Shown here: one piece after another, positions 63,101 through 64,000 of the stretch
Numbering within the stretch: the stretch's first letter is position 1
How the letters are laid out: each line of letters starts with the position of its first letter
From: Bimastos eiseni
Lineage: Eukaryota; Annelida; Clitellata; Crassiclitellata; Lumbricidae
Assembly: GCA_959347315.1 (NCBI GenBank)
Contig: OY365809.1
Span: 43,822,568 to 43,886,567, forward strand
Direction: 5' to 3'
Length of the DNA: 64,000 bases
The notes under the pieces: model-generated
Told to the model about the DNA's origin: nothing
The model's database searches: none
Seen by the model: the letters and a program-made list of their open reading frames with translations, nothing else
Program-made: the position numbers and the translations under genes

Positions 63101-63387
63101 GGGTGTACCCGTACCCTATCCGTACCCGCGGGTACGGGTATACCCGCAGACCCCTAATATTATAGACCAACTGTATGTCAGATGGCTATAAAGACCATTA
63201 CTTACTGTGTAACTCTTCTAAATCTATTTTAGTCTGTGGCTTATATTTGACAGCAACATTAGAATCGTCATCAGCAGTAACCGATTCACCAAACCACTCT
63301 TTACATGGACTCCAGTCGCAAGTACCTTACGTCGACGACTTTGATCTAGCCTGGCAAACTAAAGTACAGAAGGACTCACCTGTTTAA
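58310..63387 (+). CDS. Numb-related PTB-domain adaptor protein
   Basis: Coding exons 58310-58438, 58755-58823, 59522-59599, 60108-60245, 61274-61454 and probably 63254-63387; total 242 aa. The PTB fold covers residues about 28-165. Blocks matching Numb/Numblike in order: HQW..DE..VR, VKYLGCIEVNDSKGIHIIEE, LHVSGDGLRFFDDSTE, PIEKISFCGP, YFGYICRE, then INNAVGCAFHICLEKKHK. Introns 1-4 are all phase 0, and joining exon 2 directly to exon 3 gives a loop near the Drosophila Numb length. Known role of the family: cortical endocytic adaptor that restrains Notch and sorts receptors. Unlike Numb (over 550 aa) this protein has only about 75 residues after the PTB and I see no NPF or DPF motif; the end is DDFDLAW followed by a Lys-containing tail. 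Missing middle exons cannot be excluded. The last exon is chosen by phase (acceptor at 63252-63253) and is the weakest part. Confidence 0.72.
58535..58665. repeat. GGGTAAAATGCGG/ACCCGCAT repeat fragment
   Basis: Contains CCGGGTAAAATGCGGATGTG and AATACCCGCATGCTC; composition resembles the ends of the element at 62050-63156, so probably a related fragment. First intron of the Numb-like coding region. Confidence 0.4.
59771..60019. mobile_element. MITE with TTGAATTGTC ends, copy 2
   Basis: Perfect 10-bp inverted ends: TTGAATTGTC (59771-59780) and GACAATTCAA (60010-60019). 249 bp, non-coding. Sits between exons 3 and 4 of the Numb-like gene. Confidence 0.7.
60073..60101. repeat. (TA)n microsatellite abutting a splice acceptor
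   Basis: About fourteen TA units, then TGAACAG and exon 60108; it occupies the place of the polypyrimidine tract. Confidence 0.9.
60246..61273. other. Intron 4 of the Numb-like gene, nothing recognised
   Basis: AT-rich, with a TACTTGATACTTAAATACTT low-complexity patch at 60430-60455. No repeat family member or exon seen. Confidence 0.5.
61413..61446. other. Perfect 16-bp inverted repeat with 2-nt loop inside a coding exon
   Basis: CGAATGGGAGTGGCCC (61413-61428), AA, then GGGCCACTCCCATTCG (61431-61446). It encodes PNGSGPRATPIR in the Numb-like protein and ends eight bases before the splice donor at 61455. Confidence 0.9.
61505..61575 (-). repeat. LINE/SINE 3' tail
   Basis: GAATATATTTAGCGCCCCAT and CTACTCCGTTGTGCTACCGA; last intron of the Numb-like gene. 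Confidence 0.55.
62290..62684. repeat. Strand-asymmetric AG-rich (GGA/GAA) tract
   Basis: Nearly pure purine on the plus strand; Glu/Arg- or Ser/Pro/Leu-rich frames are artefacts. Confidence 0.85.
62685..62852. repeat. 28-bp minisatellite, six units
   Basis: GATCAGAAACTAGGAGCAGG plus AGGAGGAG, spaced exactly 28 bp at 62685, 62713, 62741, 62769, 62797 and 62825. Confidence 0.95.
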
Positions 63388-64000
63388 GAGGAGATGAACT
63401 AAAGAATGAACACACGTCGCCATCTGGCGAATCTCTGAAAGATTAACAAATTGAGAAATATAACAAAATGACAAACTAATGCAACGTGTTTATTCTTTGG
63501 ACAACTGTTGTACGACAATAACTACCGACTCACTTGTTGTTGTTGCTTCAAGTCTTTTATGTACAACAAACAATAATATACACTGACTTTCTAGCCATTA
63601 GAATACCAACTATACACAACAATAGAAAATATGAACCTATAAAAACATCTGCCACCAGGCAAAACAAATAAAAAAATGTGTCAAACAAGTAATAATAATA
63701 TCAATAATAAAAAATCTGTAACAAGTATCAATAAATAATAATACCAATAATAATAATCATAATGTTCTATGTCAACTTGTGAAATTCTTGATGCATCATA
63801 CTTAGTCACTAACAATAAAGATATAATATCAACTTTATAAATTGGGATACATTTTTTGCATATATACTTATAATATGTATACCATTACTTTGTCACAACC
63901 CCACACATAGGTCCTACATTTTTTATATATATATATATTATATATAAATATATAATAGATATATATTCAGCGTCCAGATAGGGGGTCCGGAGATTCCTCC
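63388..64000. other. Right edge: putative 3' UTR and AT-rich flank
   Basis: AAT/ATA-rich sequence with a (TA)n tract at 63920-63960; no further gene recognised. Confidence 0.5.
63667..63672 (+). terminator. Candidate poly(A) signal for the Numb-like gene
   Basis: AATAAA about 280 bases after the putative stop at 63387, in AT-rich DNA that continues to the window end. Confidence 0.35.

Larger units (their letters stand above)
62050..63156. mobile_element. hAT-like non-autonomous element, 1.1 kb
   Basis: Ends TAGAGGTATGCGGGTA (62050-62065) and, reversed, TAGGGGTCTGCGGGTA (63141-63156) match at 14 of 16. Subterminal ACCCGTACCCG words occur at both ends in inverted orientation. Flanks read ATATAGAC and ATATTATAGAC, which could be an 8-bp duplication with a 3-bp insertion. 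The TAGGGGT start and possible 8-bp duplication suggest hAT; no transposase is present. The interior is purine-rich and carries a minisatellite. Confidence 0.6.

Overview
This is a 64 kb window of animal nuclear DNA. Six multi-exon genes with GT-AG introns can be assembled from conserved protein segments. The intergenic and intronic DNA is AT-rich and full of non-LTR retrotransposon relics, DNA transposons, MITEs and microsatellites. All named genes are pan-metazoan families. The repeat style (LINE tails reading GCGCTATATAAATG, many inverted-repeat MITEs, TA/GA/GT/CATC arrays) fits a marine invertebrate such as a deuterostome or lophotrochozoan, but the sequence does not fix the phylum. I saw no convincing tRNA, rRNA, CRISPR or viral gene.

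Layout. 0.7-4.1 kb, minus strand: SNRNP27, a tri-snRNP SR-type splicing protein, six exons with the last exon off the left edge. 5.5-12.4 kb, plus: LDB1/Chip, a LIM-domain-binding transcription cofactor, nine exons, complete at 377 aa. SNRNP27 and LDB1 are head to head. 17.3-23.2 kb, plus: a C2H2 zinc-finger gene with nine fingers and a long disordered C-terminus; its first exon was not found. 23.3-26.7 kb: a 3.4 kb, almost G-free tandem array starting 85 bp after the zinc-finger stop codon. 26.7-39.1 kb: no gene recognised; repeats, a CpG-rich block, a Tc1/mariner element with about 210 bp inverted ends, and a perfect 15-bp minisatellite. 39.2-46.5 kb, plus: a six-cadherin-repeat protocadherin, five exons, 954 aa, with a candidate PP1-docking motif in its tail. 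46.5-51 kb: MITE-rich. 51.0-54.9 kb, minus: YIPF5/YIP1A, six exons, complete at 256 aa. 58.3-63.4 kb, plus: a compact Numb-related PTB-domain adaptor, six coding exons, about 242 aa, head to head with YIPF5.

The genes do not form a pathway. SNRNP27 is RNA splicing, LDB1 and the zinc-finger protein are transcription, the protocadherin and the Numb-like protein are cell-surface and cortical proteins, and YIPF5 is ER-Golgi traffic. Exon joins were accepted only where reading phase matched on both sides; for SNRNP27, LDB1, the protocadherin and YIPF5 every internal join agreed in phase and restored family-like sequence. The least certain points are the zinc-finger acceptor at 22067, the last exon of the Numb-like gene, the missing terminal exons, and all promoter and poly(A) positions.
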